Assembly (NCBI GenBank): GCA_946406115.1 | Contig: OX291550.1 | Location: 29,736,722-29,800,721, forward strand | Reading direction: 5' to 3' | Length of the DNA stretch: 64,000 nucleotides | Source: Apoda limacodes | Taxonomy: Eukaryota; Arthropoda; Insecta; Lepidoptera; Limacodidae | Part shown: positions 44,303 to 56,000 of the stretch, in pieces | Layout of the letters: each line of letters begins with the position of its first letter | How positions within the stretch are numbered: the first letter of the stretch is position 1 | Program-made: the position numbers and the translations under genes | The notes under the pieces: model-generated | The model's database searches: none | The model's input: only the letters and a program-made list of their open reading frames with translations | Told to the model about the DNA's origin: nothing

Positions 44303-44755
44303 CTAATTCTTCCAAGCATTTTTATCATTTATGTATTCATCTACTTTGTAATAGCTTTTTTTCATTAAACTATCTTTGACATATATTTTAAATTTATTTG
44401 AGGGTAAATTAACCACATGTTCTGGAATTTTATTGTAGAAAAATATACTTTGTATTGCGAAAGAGCTATGTACCTTCTGAAGACGACATTTTGGAACTAC
44501 CAATTTATCCTTATTCCTTGTAATAACACTGTGGAGGTCACTATTTTTAGCAAATAAGTGACAATTTTGGCGTACATACATTATACAAGCAAAGATATAT
44601 TGGCAAGGAACAGTTAAAATATCAATTTCCCTAAATAGTTCCCTAAGAGAAATTCGAGGTCCTAATTTATAAATTGACCGTACTGCTCTCTTTTGCAAAA
44701 TAAAGACTGTATCAATATCAGCTGCCTTACCCCAAAGCAAAATGCCATAAGACTA
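44303..44755 (-). pseudogene. RT C-terminus of a family-1-related LINE
   Basis: LLQKRAIRAIYNLG of family 1 appears as ILQKRAVRSIYKLGPRISLR. It continues ELFREIDILTVPCQYIFACI, AIQSIFFYNKIPEHVVNLPS and KFKIYVKDSLMKKSYYKV. Open 145 codons to a natural stop. It is a related but clearly distinct subfamily from 1125-2204. The 5' end is truncated near 44755. Confidence 0.75.
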
Positions 44756-45212
44756 TTTGTAAGGTTAGTATGTAAACAAAAGTAACGGTTAGCCTCAGAA
44801 ACCGATTGCTAGGCAAGCGTTCAGCATCTACTTATGACTATAAATGCTCCTTCACTTTATTTGCTTATTCTTTCTGCATAAACAAAAGTGTACAATGGCG
44901 AGCTTAATACCATATGGCATTATGTATCAGCTAACCATAGATTAAATGGACCAATTCGTTGGCGGTGCATTAAATCTTTGGTACGTAGGCAATAGTAAGA
45001 GATTTTTTTGTAATTGTTTAATAGCTGTAAAAGATTAGGATGTTTAAGTTTACACGTCCATATACCAACTATACATATAGGAATATATCTATACATATAT
45101 ATTACATGAATACACAAATACATACATATATACATTCATATTCATATACACATATAAACATATATAAGTATAAAGATAATTAGAAACTTAAGAGTAAATT
45201 ATAAAAAGTAGT
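44756..45212. other. Repeat-like non-coding stretch
   Basis: 44907-45010 ('ttaataccatatggcattat' to 'ggcaatagtaagag') matches 24407-24510. The rest is AT-rich. No gene. Confidence 0.5.
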
Positions 45213-45599
45213 TTAAGAGGTTACGATTCGCGGCGCCTCGGCGTGAGCATCATACAAACGAATTTCGCATTTCTTTTTAACATTTACTGATCAATCACTG
45301 TGAAATTTCCTAGTCATAATCCCTAGCCGAATACCTATGTCTGTGGTTTTCCAAAATCTTGTAAAATTTTTTTTCTAACTAGAAATCTTTTTTTAAACCA
45401 TTTATATGAAAAACTAGAATCCTGTATAACTTTTGAACTTTAAAATTTAACAGAAAACTGACACACTGCATATGTAGATATTTATTACTAGAACATGTCT
45501 TTAAACTTTCGTGGTGTTTTATCTGGAAGTGTCAAAAATAAGTGAAAAATTCGTTTGTATGAAACACGCTGACAGGCGCTCCGAATCGTATCCTCTCAA
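45213..45599. mobile_element. ~385-bp MITE of the TTAA family
   Basis: TTAA at 45213 then 'gaggttacgattcgcggcgc'. The right end 'ggcgctccgaatcgtatcct' is its imperfect complement, followed by TCAA. Arms also share the inner word 'catacaaacgaa'/'ttcgtttgtatg'. Relatives are at 12679-14842 and a lone end at 48085-48135. Confidence 0.6.
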
Positions 45600-46300
45600 C
45601 TAGATGAACAAAAGGTATTTTCATTCTTGCAACTATTTGAGGTAATGCTCCTTTTGTTTTTTTTTGAAAATCAGTTTGGATTGAGCGCTGCCGATATCTT
45701 TAGGGAGTGTGTTCCAGAGCCTTTTAGTAGGTATAAACAGTGAAAGAGTGGGAGAAGAATACAGAGCGGTGACGAGGGGTGGAGAGAAGGAGGCTGTCAG
45801 GAGAAAGAAGTAAGCGATCGTGAAAAGAGCCATGATATATTGAAACCTAGATTGAATTAAATTGAATATACTAGAGAGTTTTAGTCGTTAGAAATAGAAT
45901 AGAGAAAACAAAGAGTCCTTACGCGAATTGGGAGCCATTTTAGACAATAGCGAAGAAAAAAATATGGTCATACTTTTGCAGACTCAATATGTTTCCGATA
46001 CAGTTGTCGGAAGGTAGATTTAAAGCTAATATAAAAAATACTTTAATAAAAAAAGGTAACTATCAAATTAATGAGCATTTACAAGACACGAATTTGTGGT
46101 CGGGGTGTCCTGAAAAGTCTGTTATTTAATTTATAAAAAGAGTTTATGCGCTTAAGGCTAATTTTTTAATTGCATCTTTGACATGTAAATATTTGTTTAA
46201 ATAACTTAAACTATTGTGTTTTATTTTGAGCTCGAACTCTTTATTATTGTTACATTTAGTTATTTTGTTTTTATCCTGATCACATGCGAGAGGTAGACGG
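45600..46300. other. Stretch with two LINE C-terminal scraps
   Basis: Minus strand 45633-45780 reads TKRLWNTLPKDIGSAQSKLI and FKKKQKEHYL, a LINE ORF2 end. Plus strand 46010-46095 reads FKANIKNTLIKKGNYQINEH followed by LQDTNLW, like the family-1-related end at 44303. The remainder is featureless. Confidence 0.5.
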
Positions 46301-47780
46301 TGAAGTAGAGCGCAGAACTTGTCTGCCCCCACAGTATCCCCTGCCCCCGTCGCAGTCGACGAGGTCACACAGGTGGTCAAAGACCTACACCCCCGTACAG
46401 CCCCCGGCGCTAACGGTATATCTAATGATATCCTAAAGCGCCTCACTCTTTCTCTTCTCTGCATACTAGTAGCGATCTTCAACGCTGGTATCGAAAATAT
46501 ATCCTTTCCTTCTCAGTGGAAATATGCAATTGTTATAGGCATCCATAAGCCAGGTAAAGCTCGTACCGAGCCATCCTCCTAGCGCCTTATAGGATTACTA
46601 AAGCCCCGTGGTAAACTTTACAAATGCCTCCTCGTCGCTCGCCTACGGAACGCTATATATATAAGCAGTTCGGCTTCCGCGCCAAACACTCATGCGTCCA
46701 CCAAGTCCTCCGTATCACGGAACATATTCTCACTGGCTTTCAACCAGTATTAGGTAAGCCCCGTCAAACGGGCGCTGCTTCTTCGATGTAGCGAAAGCCT
46801 TCGACAAATTCTGGCACAACTATCAGTTGCCAGTACGCCTCGCGCTCATCATGCGAGACTATTTTTCGAACCACAGCGTTCGCTAAAGAGTCGAAGGCAC
46901 TCTTGCTTTTCCCCGTCCCATAGAAGCAGGAGTCCCACAAGGGTCCGCGCTCACCCCTCTTGTACCTTCTGTACACAAATGATATCCCTAAAACGATAGA
47001 CACCCAATTAGCCCTCTTCGCGGACGATACCGCTATTTATACCACCAATAGGCAAGTGAGTAGAATCACTAAGAGACTCCAATCCGATTTCGGAAATGGA
47101 GAATCGAAGTGAATCCCGACAAAAGCTCTGCCGTTCTCTTCTCCAAAGGCCGCCCTCCGCGTCCATCTCCCCTCTAACTCTTCGGCCGTGCCATTTCTTG
47201 GAAAGCAAGGCCAAATATCTCGGTGTGACAGGTGTTTTATTACGTCCGTAATGCAGACCTATACAGGGAGTTTGAGCTCCATACGGTTCCTCAATATCTA
47301 AAAGTCCTGGCAGTCCGCTTATTTATATCACCCGAATCGATTAATTGTGCAATCCAGAAATCTACCATCCCCCCGAACGACCTTGGCACGGTCGAAAAAT
47401 TATTGTAAGAAAGCCTCGGCACATACTAACGGCCCCATATGACGATCTTGCTATCCAAATAGCGAGATTAGTCTCAACGACCTCCCCTAATAGGACCTCC
47501 CTCCCCTCGTCAGCGAATGCACGAACCTACCTCTTATACGAGGTATCAAAGAGTGCTGGGGAGCTTTTCGCCCACACTCAATTGCAATCGCAACCTCAAC
47601 CGCGTTACGGGGAACTCCCCTCCTGGCGCAGACTCACCTTCGTGTTCGAGGCTGACACTGATCGAAGGGACGACCTCAAGAGCGACAACCAAAGCCGAGG
47701 CTCTACCCGCGGGGAGCCCTTGGGCGTTGAGCGCTATATGGACTGTGACTCCTTAGAGTCGCGCCCCAAAAGCCGGTGAA
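46300..47780 (+). pseudogene. Jockey-like LINE reverse transcriptase (family 3)
   Basis: A frameshifted RT: VTQVVKDLHPRTAPGANGIS, LTLSLLCILVAIFNAGIEN, SFPSQWKYAIVIGIHKPGKA, QFGFRAKHSCVHQVLRITEH, FFDVAKAFDKFWHN, AGVPQGSALTPL (about 46929) and the catalytic box LALFADDTAIYTT (about 47015-47045). Then come YYVRNADLYREFELHTVPQY and a C-terminal tail with NSPPGADSPSCSRL. At least six frameshifts or stops. Higher GC than surrounding DNA. The 3' part is shared with the inverted scrap at 17437-17730. Confidence 0.8.
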
Positions 47781-48359
47781 GCAGTAATGGCTGCAACAGC
47801 CAACTGTATAATCAGTTCAGAAAAAAAAAGTTTTTATATGTGTGTTTGTTTATTCTGTATATCTGCGTACGCAAAATTTACATTCATTATATAAAAATTT
47901 TATGACTTTCGAAGAGTGTACTGTTTGTACATATTTTGAATAAAAAAAATATGAAATGAAGTGAATTGAATTGAACTAAATAGTTTTGCATTGCAAGCAT
48001 ATTCTATTTGTTGACAAGCATTTTATAAAAATAAATTATTGTCAAACATCGTCAACCGCGTAGTCTGTTTGTCAAGCACGTTAAGAGAATACGATTTGCG
48101 GCGCCTTACAGCGTGCTTCATTCAAACGAATTTTCTACTTATTTATTTTTCCTGTTTCCCACTTTACACTAAAGACTACAATATATACAAGGAAATAGAC
48201 GGCTCTCGCCATGATATTTTTTTCCATAGACAGTAGCGTTATCTAGTTATGCACAACAAAGTAACTGTAACACACATACATACCTAGGTAATTTTACGTA
48301 GGTATTTAAACACGGTTTACCCTTTGACCTTTAAAAATTTTTAACTTCAATGGGTTCTC
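47781..48359. other. Non-coding stretch
   Basis: Contains a lone TTAA-family left end at about 48085-48135 ('gttaagagaatacgatttgc'). No gene. Confidence 0.5.
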
Positions 48360-49637
48360 AGGCCAAACGATAAACTAAAGCATACCGCCGTGTGTACTAG
48401 GTAGTACATACATCTTCCATATATCATATTCAGTGAAACAAAATAACATTTGTCAATTGCTTTTATTAGAACACGATAACTTTAATCTTTAATTGCAATA
48501 AAACACTATCAACTTAACACAACAATACAATCCAAAACGTACACAAATAAAAGTGTAAAATCACAAACACAGCTGATCCAGTATATTTTCAATGTTTTTG
48601 ACTTGTCTTACAAAAATCGACTCACACTTGACATTTTAAAGTAGCCTATATCCTTCACCTAGACTTAAAGTATCTCCATTCCAAATTTTTCCGCGGTTCC
48701 ACACACCCTTATTCGGTTATCGGTATAGGATTTCAATGGTAAATTCTCAATTATAGAAAAAAAACCGACTCACACTTGACGTTTTTAAGAAGCCTATGTC
48801 CTTCCTCGGTACTCAAACTATCATGCCAAATTTCTTCTTTATCGGTACGTACAGCGGCTTAAGCATGAAGAGGTAACAGACAGACTGATAATTTCGCATT
48901 TATAGTATGGTATATGTATAGTATAAATATAAGTAGGTATACATATTTGTGACTTTAATTTTGCTTAATTCATAACAGTAACTTACTGTACACAGTACAG
49001 TACTTCTTAACAATTATTCTGTTTAAGTTGCTTAAGAGTAACTTTTTATAAATCGCTAAATCTGATAGATAAGCTATCCAAAATAAGGTTTGTTGGCACC
49101 TAATGGTACGAATTGCGCATCTTAATATATATAAATCTCGTGTCACAATGTTTGTCCTCAATGGACTCCTAAACTACTGAACCGATTTTGATCAAACTTC
49201 GTAAATATCTGTTATTTGATCCAACTTAAAAGATAGGATAGTTTTTATCTCGATATGTCAAGTGCGAGCCGGACTCGGGCACTATAGGTAAAAACCAACT
49301 TTCGCCGGGTACAGAGGGACGGCAGCGGAACAACGTTCGCCGGGACAGCTAGTAGATTATAGTGAATGAATGAGAACGACGCAGGCCAACGTTAGTTAGC
49401 GACTAATTGAACAAGACTTAAACAGAGCAGTTTTTTATGTACGCTCCTGGGATCTAATTCTGCTTGTGCAATGTTATTTAAGGCTTAAAAAGATCGCTTT
49501 TAGAGTTCATGGTAAGCCTCTTGAATGTATTTCACGTGATTATCTAAGTCAATGCTTTTAGAATAGTATCCAGTTTTAATCAACGGTGAGTCTTGAGCAT
49601 TACTGCTGTGTAGTGAATCCTCTCTCCTTAAATCTGG
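48360..49637. repeat. Repeat R, copy B
   Basis: Collinear with 1-1016 from the first base of the window, with few substitutions. It differs mainly by the 233-bp Helitron at 49120-49352. Upstream of 48360 the sequence cannot be compared because copy A begins at the window edge. Confidence 0.8.
49120..49352 (+). mobile_element. 233-bp non-autonomous Helitron with preserved empty site
   Basis: Begins TC (TCTTAATATATATAAATC) and ends CTAG (CGCCGGGACAGCTAG), inserted between A and T: 'ttgcgca' before, 'tagattatag' after. Copy A at about 744-764 reads 'ttgcgcatagattatag' uninterrupted. A small bulged hairpin (GCGGAAC/GTTCGC) lies 8 bases before CTAG. These are the Helitron hallmarks. No Rep/helicase, so mobilised by another element. 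Confidence 0.88.
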
Positions 49638-49890
49638 ACGCAGCAAAAGCAAAAATGTAAATATTGATTATATTATCTTTTCCTGTCAAAGTCAATTTTT
49701 TTTATTTAAATTAGGATGCTACAATCACTTTTGAGTCGTCAAAGTTATAAAATATTATTTTTTGAACCATCCCACCCTCCCTCCGGTTCACAATGTTGTT
49801 GATTTCTACCGAGAAGAATCAGGCAAGAAACTCGAGTTACTCTTTTAAAAAAAATCATAAAAACTAAAAATACAATCAATGTTTTAAATA
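49638..49890. repeat. Segment present in copy B, absent from copy A
   Basis: Between 'ctccttaaatc' and 'tttaagctgtac'. It holds 'aggcaagaaactcgagttac', like the LINE-tail repeat at 43505-43760. Insertion in B or deletion in A is undecided. Confidence 0.5.
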
Positions 49891-50058
49891 AAAAATTTAA
49901 GCTGTACAATTTTATATTTTTTCCATTTTAATTTGGTTTTACCTACTCATCCTGTAATTGAGCATCTTCAGTCCCAATTATTTTTATCATTTACAAAGTC
50001 TAAAATATTGTAGTATGCTTTTTTACAAAGTACTTGTTGATAACCGATTTAAATTTAC
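49891..50058 (-). mobile_element. 3' end of family-1 LINE, copy B
   Basis: Matches 1033-1193. Interrupted at 'aaatttactt' by the family-2 LINE, resuming at 53657 ('attgctagc'). Confidence 0.8.
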
Positions 50059-50280
50059 TTTTTTTTTATACCACTAAGGTGGCAAACAAGCCTACGGTCC
50101 GCCTGATGGTAAACGGTCACCGTAGCCTATGGACGCTTGCAACACCAGGGGCATCACTCGCGCGTTGCCGACCCTTCAGAAATCTAATAACCTCTTTTTT
50201 AAAGAACCCCAAAACTTGGCAGGGAGCTCATTCCACAACCCAAGGGTTCGCGGGAGGAAGTTTCTCTGCACTGTGCGCGA

Positions 50281-51804
50281 CTATTTTGGTTCCAAAGTGT
50301 GAGAATGAATTCCCTGTCGATGGCGAGCGGTGCGATGGTAGAAAGTAGCCGTGGGCATCATTTCGAACAATTCCTCAGAACACAATCCATTGTACAAGCG
50401 GTAGAACACACACAGGGACGCAAAGGCTCTCCTCAGACTTAAGGGCTCGATACCGGAAGTGAGTTTGGGATCGTCGATAATTCTCACAGCCCGTCGTTGA
50501 ACCGAGTCAAAAGGGCCAAGCTGGTATCCGGGTGCACCCGCCCAGAGATGGCAGCAGTACTCCATATGGGGCCGGACTTGCGACTTGTAAAGTAGCAACC
50601 TTTGCCCCGACGTGAAGTACTGCTTCGCTCTGTTGAGTACACCAAGTTTTTTGGACGCCAGCTTTACCTTGTCTAGCAAATGATCTCGGAACTGAACATC
50701 GATGGAGATGTCAACGCCAAGGATCCCAATGCTCTTGGAGATGGAGAGGGGAGTGTTCTGGAATTGTGGGACTACAGTGAATGGGGTTTTCTTAGCGGTG
50801 AACGCGCAGACTTGTGTCTTTGAAAGGTTGAATCGGACCAAGTTTTCCCGCCCCCAGTCAGAGATCTTGGACAGACCGATCTCGATTTGAGACACAAGTT
50901 CTTCACGCTTTTCTTCCACAACGGAACGTGGGATGCTTGCACGGCCCGTGTAATTAGCGTCTCCAGTACTGTCATCTGCATAGCAATGTATGTTGTTGAT
51001 GTCCAACATATAATTGATGTGCAGTAGAAACAGCGTAGGAGACAGCACAGAGCCTTGCGGGACTCCAGCATTAATGTCCATGCTATCAGAGCAACTACCG
51101 TCAACTACGGCTCGTATGCTTCTGCCGGACAAAAAGCTAGCCACCCATTTGCACAAACCCTCGGGCACTCCGTAAGAAGGCAACTTCGATAGAAGACCCC
51201 GGTGCCAGACCCGATCGAACGCCTTCGCTATGTCTAGGCTACATGCCAATGCCTCCCCCTGACTCTCAATGGCTAGTGCCCATCGGTGTGTCAGATACAC
51301 TAGAAGGTCACCAGTTGAGCGACCGTGGCGAAAGCCATATTGACGGTCACTGATCAGGTCGTGTTTTTCTAGGTATCTCAAAAGCTGTGTGTTGATCACA
51401 CGCTCCATCACCTTGGAGAGGAGAGAGGTTATAGAGATAGGCCTGTAATTCGATGGATCTGATCTATCGCCCTTTTTGGGCACCGGGTGCACATTTGCAG
51501 TCTTCCATGAAGACGGAAATTGCCTAGTGTGGTAGGAAAGCGTGAAGAGGCGCGTGAGTACAGGACATAACTCAGGAGCACACTGCTGAAGCACCACTGC
51601 TGGTATGCCGTCTGGCCCACTCGACTTATGAACGTCTAGGGAAAGCACCGCCCGCCGGACCTCGCGCTGTGTTATGAAGATTTCCGGCATGGTCTTACCG
51701 CACCACGGTAAAGTAGGTGATACAGCGCCTTCGTCGTTCACATTCGAGTTAGAGTCAAAGAGACTGCCCAATAGATCAGCTTTCTCTTTTGCACTGTGGG
51801 CCAA
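50281..51804 (-). CDS. Reverse transcriptase of family-2 LINE
   Basis: 507 open codons spanning the whole RT. Motifs: VHKSSGPDGIPAVVLQQC, RPISITSLLSKVMERVINTQ, YGFRHGRSTGDLLVYLTHRW, SLDIAKAFDRVWHRGLL, INAGVPQGSVLSPTLFLLHI, the catalytic box IHCYADDSTGD (YADD intact), SIGILGVDISIDVQFRDHL and MEYCCHLWAGAPGYQLGPFD. The TAG at 50281-50283 is in frame with TVQRNFLPRTLGLWNELP and a stop near 50179, so the natural protein ended about 34 codons later. Upstream, the frame to the endonuclease is broken around 51.8-52.5 kb. Start Met is arbitrary. Function: target-primed reverse transcription. Confidence 0.88.
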   Translation of the reverse strand: MAHSAKEKADLLGSLFDSNSNVNDEGAVSPTLPWCGKTMPEIFITQREVRRAVLSLDVHKSSGPDGIPAVVLQQCAPELCPVLTRLFTLSYHTRQFPSSWKTANVHPVPKKGDRSDPSNYRPISITSLLSKVMERVINTQLLRYLEKHDLISDRQYGFRHGRSTGDLLVYLTHRWALAIESQGEALACSLDIAKAFDRVWHRGLLSKLPSYGVPEGLCKWVASFLSGRSIRAVVDGSCSDSMDINAGVPQGSVLSPTLFLLHINYMLDINNIHCYADDSTGDANYTGRASIPRSVVEEKREELVSQIEIGLSKISDWGRENLVRFNLSKTQVCAFTAKKTPFTVVPQFQNTPLSISKSIGILGVDISIDVQFRDHLLDKVKLASKKLGVLNRAKQYFTSGQRLLLYKSQVRPHMEYCCHLWAGAPGYQLGPFDSVQRRAVRIIDDPKLTSGIEPLSLRRAFASLCVFYRLYNGLCSEELFEMMPTATFYHRTARHRQGIHSHTLEPK

Positions 51805-52451
51805 GTCACCATCGGTCTTTCGCAGTCGTGGTAATGACGACTGGCAGAAGTTCCCCTCGGCAGCTTTAGCAAGCGACCAGAAAGCACGACTCCCAGAAGG
51901 ATAGCTCGCAAGTCGCCCACCTATTTTGCCGATGAATTGGAATTTTGCTCTGGCAGTTCCTTTCTTACTGTACCTCGAGGCAGCATTTAATTTGCGTTTT
52001 AACTCAGAAATATTCGGATCCTAATTATTACGAGCCGTGGTCCAAGCCTCATACGCAGTTTGCTTAAGAATTTTAGCTTCACTGCAAGGCCTATTAAACC
52101 ACGGTCGTTTTTTGACGCCGGCAGCTACTCGCAGGTTAGGAATGAAACATTCCATACCAGCAAGGATTGTCTCAGTGACTGCGGCTGCGCAGACGTCAGG
52201 ATCTTCTGAGCTTTAGCAGATCTGCCTCCACGGGTACGATGCATAAAATTCTCGAAATCCATCCCAGTCTGCCGACTTATAATGCCACACACGACGCCAA
52301 TTAGTTGGCCCAGAAGGATCGGGTTGTGTGCATGACATTTGAGTCCGGATGAGACAGTGGTCCGAGGAGCCAAGAGGCGCATCCACCGAGACGGAGTATC
52401 CATCCGGACGTGTAGTCAGCAGAAGGTCCTGTAAGGAGCTTGTATGGTCCT

Positions 52452-53048
52452 CTATATCTGGTATATCGTTGGAGAAAGTACCAGCTGAGAGAATCCATAG
52501 GTCAGAGCAAATTCATGAGCAGATATCCCTGCATAGTTATTGGTTCGAGAACTGAGCCACTCACGATGGTGGGCGTTAAAGTCTCCCAAAATAACTACTT
52601 CTGCTGTAGGATATTGCTCTAGAACTTTGTCAGTCGTCAAACTCAGGTGCGTGAAGAGTCGAGTTACGTCCGTGTCACCGCTATGAGACCTGTATAGGCA
52701 CGCATAGATACGAGTGTGGCCCCCATGATCTACGCGCACCCACAATATCGACAGGTCCCTGTCGTCAAGGCTATGAAGTCGGCGACAGCAGATATCCTCC
52801 CGGACGAACATACATACACCGGCACGACTCAAAAAATTGTGCTCGAGTTTGTAGCCGGGATAACGAAGGTATGATGTGTCGGCCGGGCAGGATATCTGCG
52901 TCTCCGTTAGAAAAAGAATAATAGTCTCGAGATGGTGATGGACTGCGTTAAGATTTGCGTGAATACCCCTTATGTTGCAAAAATCCTCATTATATGTGGA
53001 TGGAGTAGCCGCTGTCAAAACTCTTTTCTTTTTTCTGTTCCTGGCCAT
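52452..53048 (-). CDS. Endonuclease of family-2 LINE
   Basis: 198 codons from MARNRKKKRVL. Endonuclease motifs: NIRGIHANLNAVHHHL (metal-binding Asn), LFLTETQIS (catalytic Glu), GVCMFVREDI and VVILGDFNAHHREW (Asp and Asn). The frame is lost after LSPTIYQI, before the SDH motif, which lies in an overlapping frame: HTTRSFWAN/HPDSNVM stands near 52.3 kb. Its first 87 codons are repeated in the second and third tandem units (54682-54948, 56582-56848). Confidence 0.8.
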   Translation of the reverse strand: MARNRKKKRVLTAATPSTYNEDFCNIRGIHANLNAVHHHLETIILFLTETQISCPADTSYLRYPGYKLEHNFLSRAGVCMFVREDICCRRLHSLDDRDLSILWVRVDHGGHTRIYACLYRSHSGDTDVTRLFTHLSLTTDKVLEQYPTAEVVILGDFNAHHREWLSSRTNNYAGISAHEFALTYGFSQLVLSPTIYQI

Positions 53049-56000
53049 TTTGTTTGAAGTAACTTAGACTACGGATGAGGATTCACTGCACAGACAGCTT
53101 AGAAGACAAAAAGTTGCGGTACTAAGACTGCCGAAGCTCAACACAGATGATACGGTTGCTGGCACGGCGGGCGGAAGGGCCCCTGATCCCCCTCTGTTGT
53201 AGTAGCCGGGTCCACTCCGGTCTCCTTCTCCGGCACGACTACTACTTCAGAGACTTTACACAGGTTGGCGGATCAGCCTCCCAGGGCGGAGATTAAGTGA
53301 TCCCTGGGTTCGGGAACCCGTTCAACCTGCGGGCGGCCAGCGGTCAGCCGTTTCATCAGGTCTCCCTGACCGCCGAACCAGCACGCCGCGTCTACGCCGA
53401 GCAATGACAGCAACAAGCACCGTCGGTCCTCCGCTGTCCGCGCAGCGAATCCTCAAAGAGAGAGCTCTGGCAACCTTACTCACCGCCAGGAACACAACAC
53501 TACTCAATGTTAGTGTTATTGTGGCCGCGGTTTTCTGTAAGGTGGAGGTACTTCCCCAGTTCGGGCCGCTCATTCGAGCAAGTACTCGCTATGCCCCGCT
53601 TTATTTGTTCGGACAGCTTATTCGAGCGAATACTTGCAGTGCCCTACCTCTCTTAAAAACTTATTGCTAGCTTTTGAATATTATTGGAAACTTTGTTATA
53701 AAAGTGTAAACATTGCCCCATAAAAGAGTTACTTATTTTGTGTAGGTTTGTATCATGCGCCAACACCTTATTTTTACTTCTAGTATTTACTTAGTGAACG
53801 TCACTTTTCTTGCTGAAACTATTGATATTTTTATGTACACAGAAAAGAATTTCATATATGTACTGCGACGCTAAAGTTTAAATATTAACTTCCCTAAACC
53901 ACCATCCAAAAAAAGATATCCTAGATCCTTAGTTATAAATAGCACGAATTGCCCGTTTTTGTAACAAAAATATTGTATTTACAGCAGCGCTATCCCACAA
54001 TAAGATACCATATGACATTAAACTATGGAAATAGCTAAAATATACTATTTTTGCAGTGTCGACATCGGTCAATTGGCTTATTTTCTTGGTCGCATACACA
54101 TCAGAGCTAAGTTTTTTGACTAGGTTATGAATATGAGGACCCCATTGAAGTTTGGAGTCCATCGTTATGCCAAGAAAGACTGTTGAATTAAGAAGTTCTA
54201 ATTGCTCGCCATTAACATTAATACATGTCTGTATTTGACTAACATTTGTTAATGTAAATTTAACACATTTGGTCTTTTTTCATTAAGTAACAAATTATTA
54301 GCGTTAAACCAATTTTCAATTTTAGGAAGGGCACTATTTAATTCACCATAACATGTCTGTCGTCTCTAAACTTTAAAAAGTAAACAGGTGTCATCAGCAA
54401 ATAAGACAATGTCATGGTCTTTTACATGATATGGGAGATCGTTAATGTAAATAAGAAAAAGAAAAGGACCTAAAATTGAGCCCTGAGGGACTCCCATTGT
54501 GACTGCTAATCCCGGAGATTCACCGTTGACATCTATTTTCTGTACTCTGCTACTCATGTAGGAGATCAAAAGGCCGAAAGCTTTGCCTCTAATACCATAG
54601 TGATGTAGCTTTCTGATGAGATTTTCATGATGGACACAGTCTAATGCCTTAGATAAATCACAAAACAATTAAATATATTTTTTAATAGCAGATATCCTCC
54701 CGGACGAACATACATACACCGGCACGACTCAAAAAATTGTGCTCGAGTTTGTAGCCGGGATAACGAAGGTATGATGTGTCGGCCGGGCAGGATATCTGCG
54801 TCTCCGTTAGAAAAAGAATAATAGTCTCGAGATGGTGATGGACTGCGTTAAGATTTGCGTGAATACCCCTTATGTTGCAAAAATCCTCATTATATGTGGA
54901 TGGAGTAGCCGCTGTCAAAACTCTTTTCTTTTTTCTGTTCCTGGCCATTTTGTTTGAAGTAACTTAGACTACGGATGAGGATTCACTGCACAGACAGCTT
55001 AGAAGACAAAAAGTTGCGGTACTAAGACTGCCGAAGCTCAACACAGATGATACGGTTGCTGGCACGGCGGGCGGAAGGGCCCCTGATCCCCCTCTGTTGT
55101 AGTAGCCGGGTCCACTCCGGTCTCCTTCTCCGGCACGACTACTACTTCAGAGACTTTACACAGGTTGGCGGATCAGCCTCCCAGGGCGGAGATTAAGTGA
55201 TCCCTGGGTTCGGGAACCCGTTCAACCTGCGGGCGGCCAGCGGTCAGCCGTTTCATCAGGTCTCCCTGACCGCCGAACCAGCACGCCGCGTCTACGCCGA
55301 GCAATGACAGCAACAAGCACCGTCGGTCCTCCGCTGTCCGCGCAGCGAATCCTCAAAGAGAGAGCTCTGGCAACCTTACTCACCGCCAGGAACACAACAC
55401 TACTCAATGTTAGTGTTATTGTGGCCGCGGTTTTCTGTAAGGTGGAGGTACTTCCCCAGTTCGGGCCGCTCATTCGAGCAAGTACTCGCTATGCCCCGCT
55501 TTATTTGTTCGGACAGCTTATTCGAGCGAATACTTGCAGTGCCCTACCTCTCTTAAAAACTTATTGCTAGCTTTTGAATATTATTGGAAACTTTGTTATA
55601 AAAGTGTAAACATTGCCCCATAAAAGAGTTACTTATTTTGTGTAGGTTTGTATCATGCGCCAACAGCTTATTTTTACTTCTAGTATTTACTTAGTGAACG
55701 TCACTTTTCTTGCTGAAACTATTGATATTTTTATGTACACATAAAAGAATTTCATATATGTACTGCGACGCTAAAGTTTAAATATTAACTTCCCTAAACC
55801 ACCATCCAAAAAGAGATATCCTAGATCCTTAGTTATAAATAGCACGAATTGCCCGTTTTTGTAACAAAAATATTGTATTTACAGCAGCGCTATCCCACAA
55901 TAAGATACCATATGACATTAAACTATGGAAATAGCTAAAATATACTATTTTTGCAGTGTCGACATCGGTCAATTGGCTTATTTTCTTGGTCGCATACACA

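Larger units (their letters stand above)
50059..53656 (-). mobile_element. Family-2 LINE (CR1/jockey group), nearly complete
   Basis: Minus-strand element from about 53656 (5') to a T-run at 50059-50066 (the 3' tail). It sits inside the family-1 LINE: the sequence on both sides joins to the uninterrupted copy A at 1193. Order: 600-base leader, endonuclease (53048-52452), linker, RT (51804-50281) and a conserved 3' tail. An upstream gag-like ORF1 is not seen, so the 5' end may be short. It is the least damaged retroelement in the window. Confidence 0.85.

Noticed and set aside
46144..46482. 112-residue minus-strand frame
   Set aside because: Mostly antisense to the jockey RT start; the remaining part resembles no known domain.
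53322..53573. 83-residue frame in the LINE leader, repeated at 55222 and 57122, and its antisense partner at 53404
   Set aside because: It recurs only because of the tandem triplication, has low-complexity Arg/Ala composition and no zinc knuckle or other ORF1 feature. An ORF1 role is not supported.
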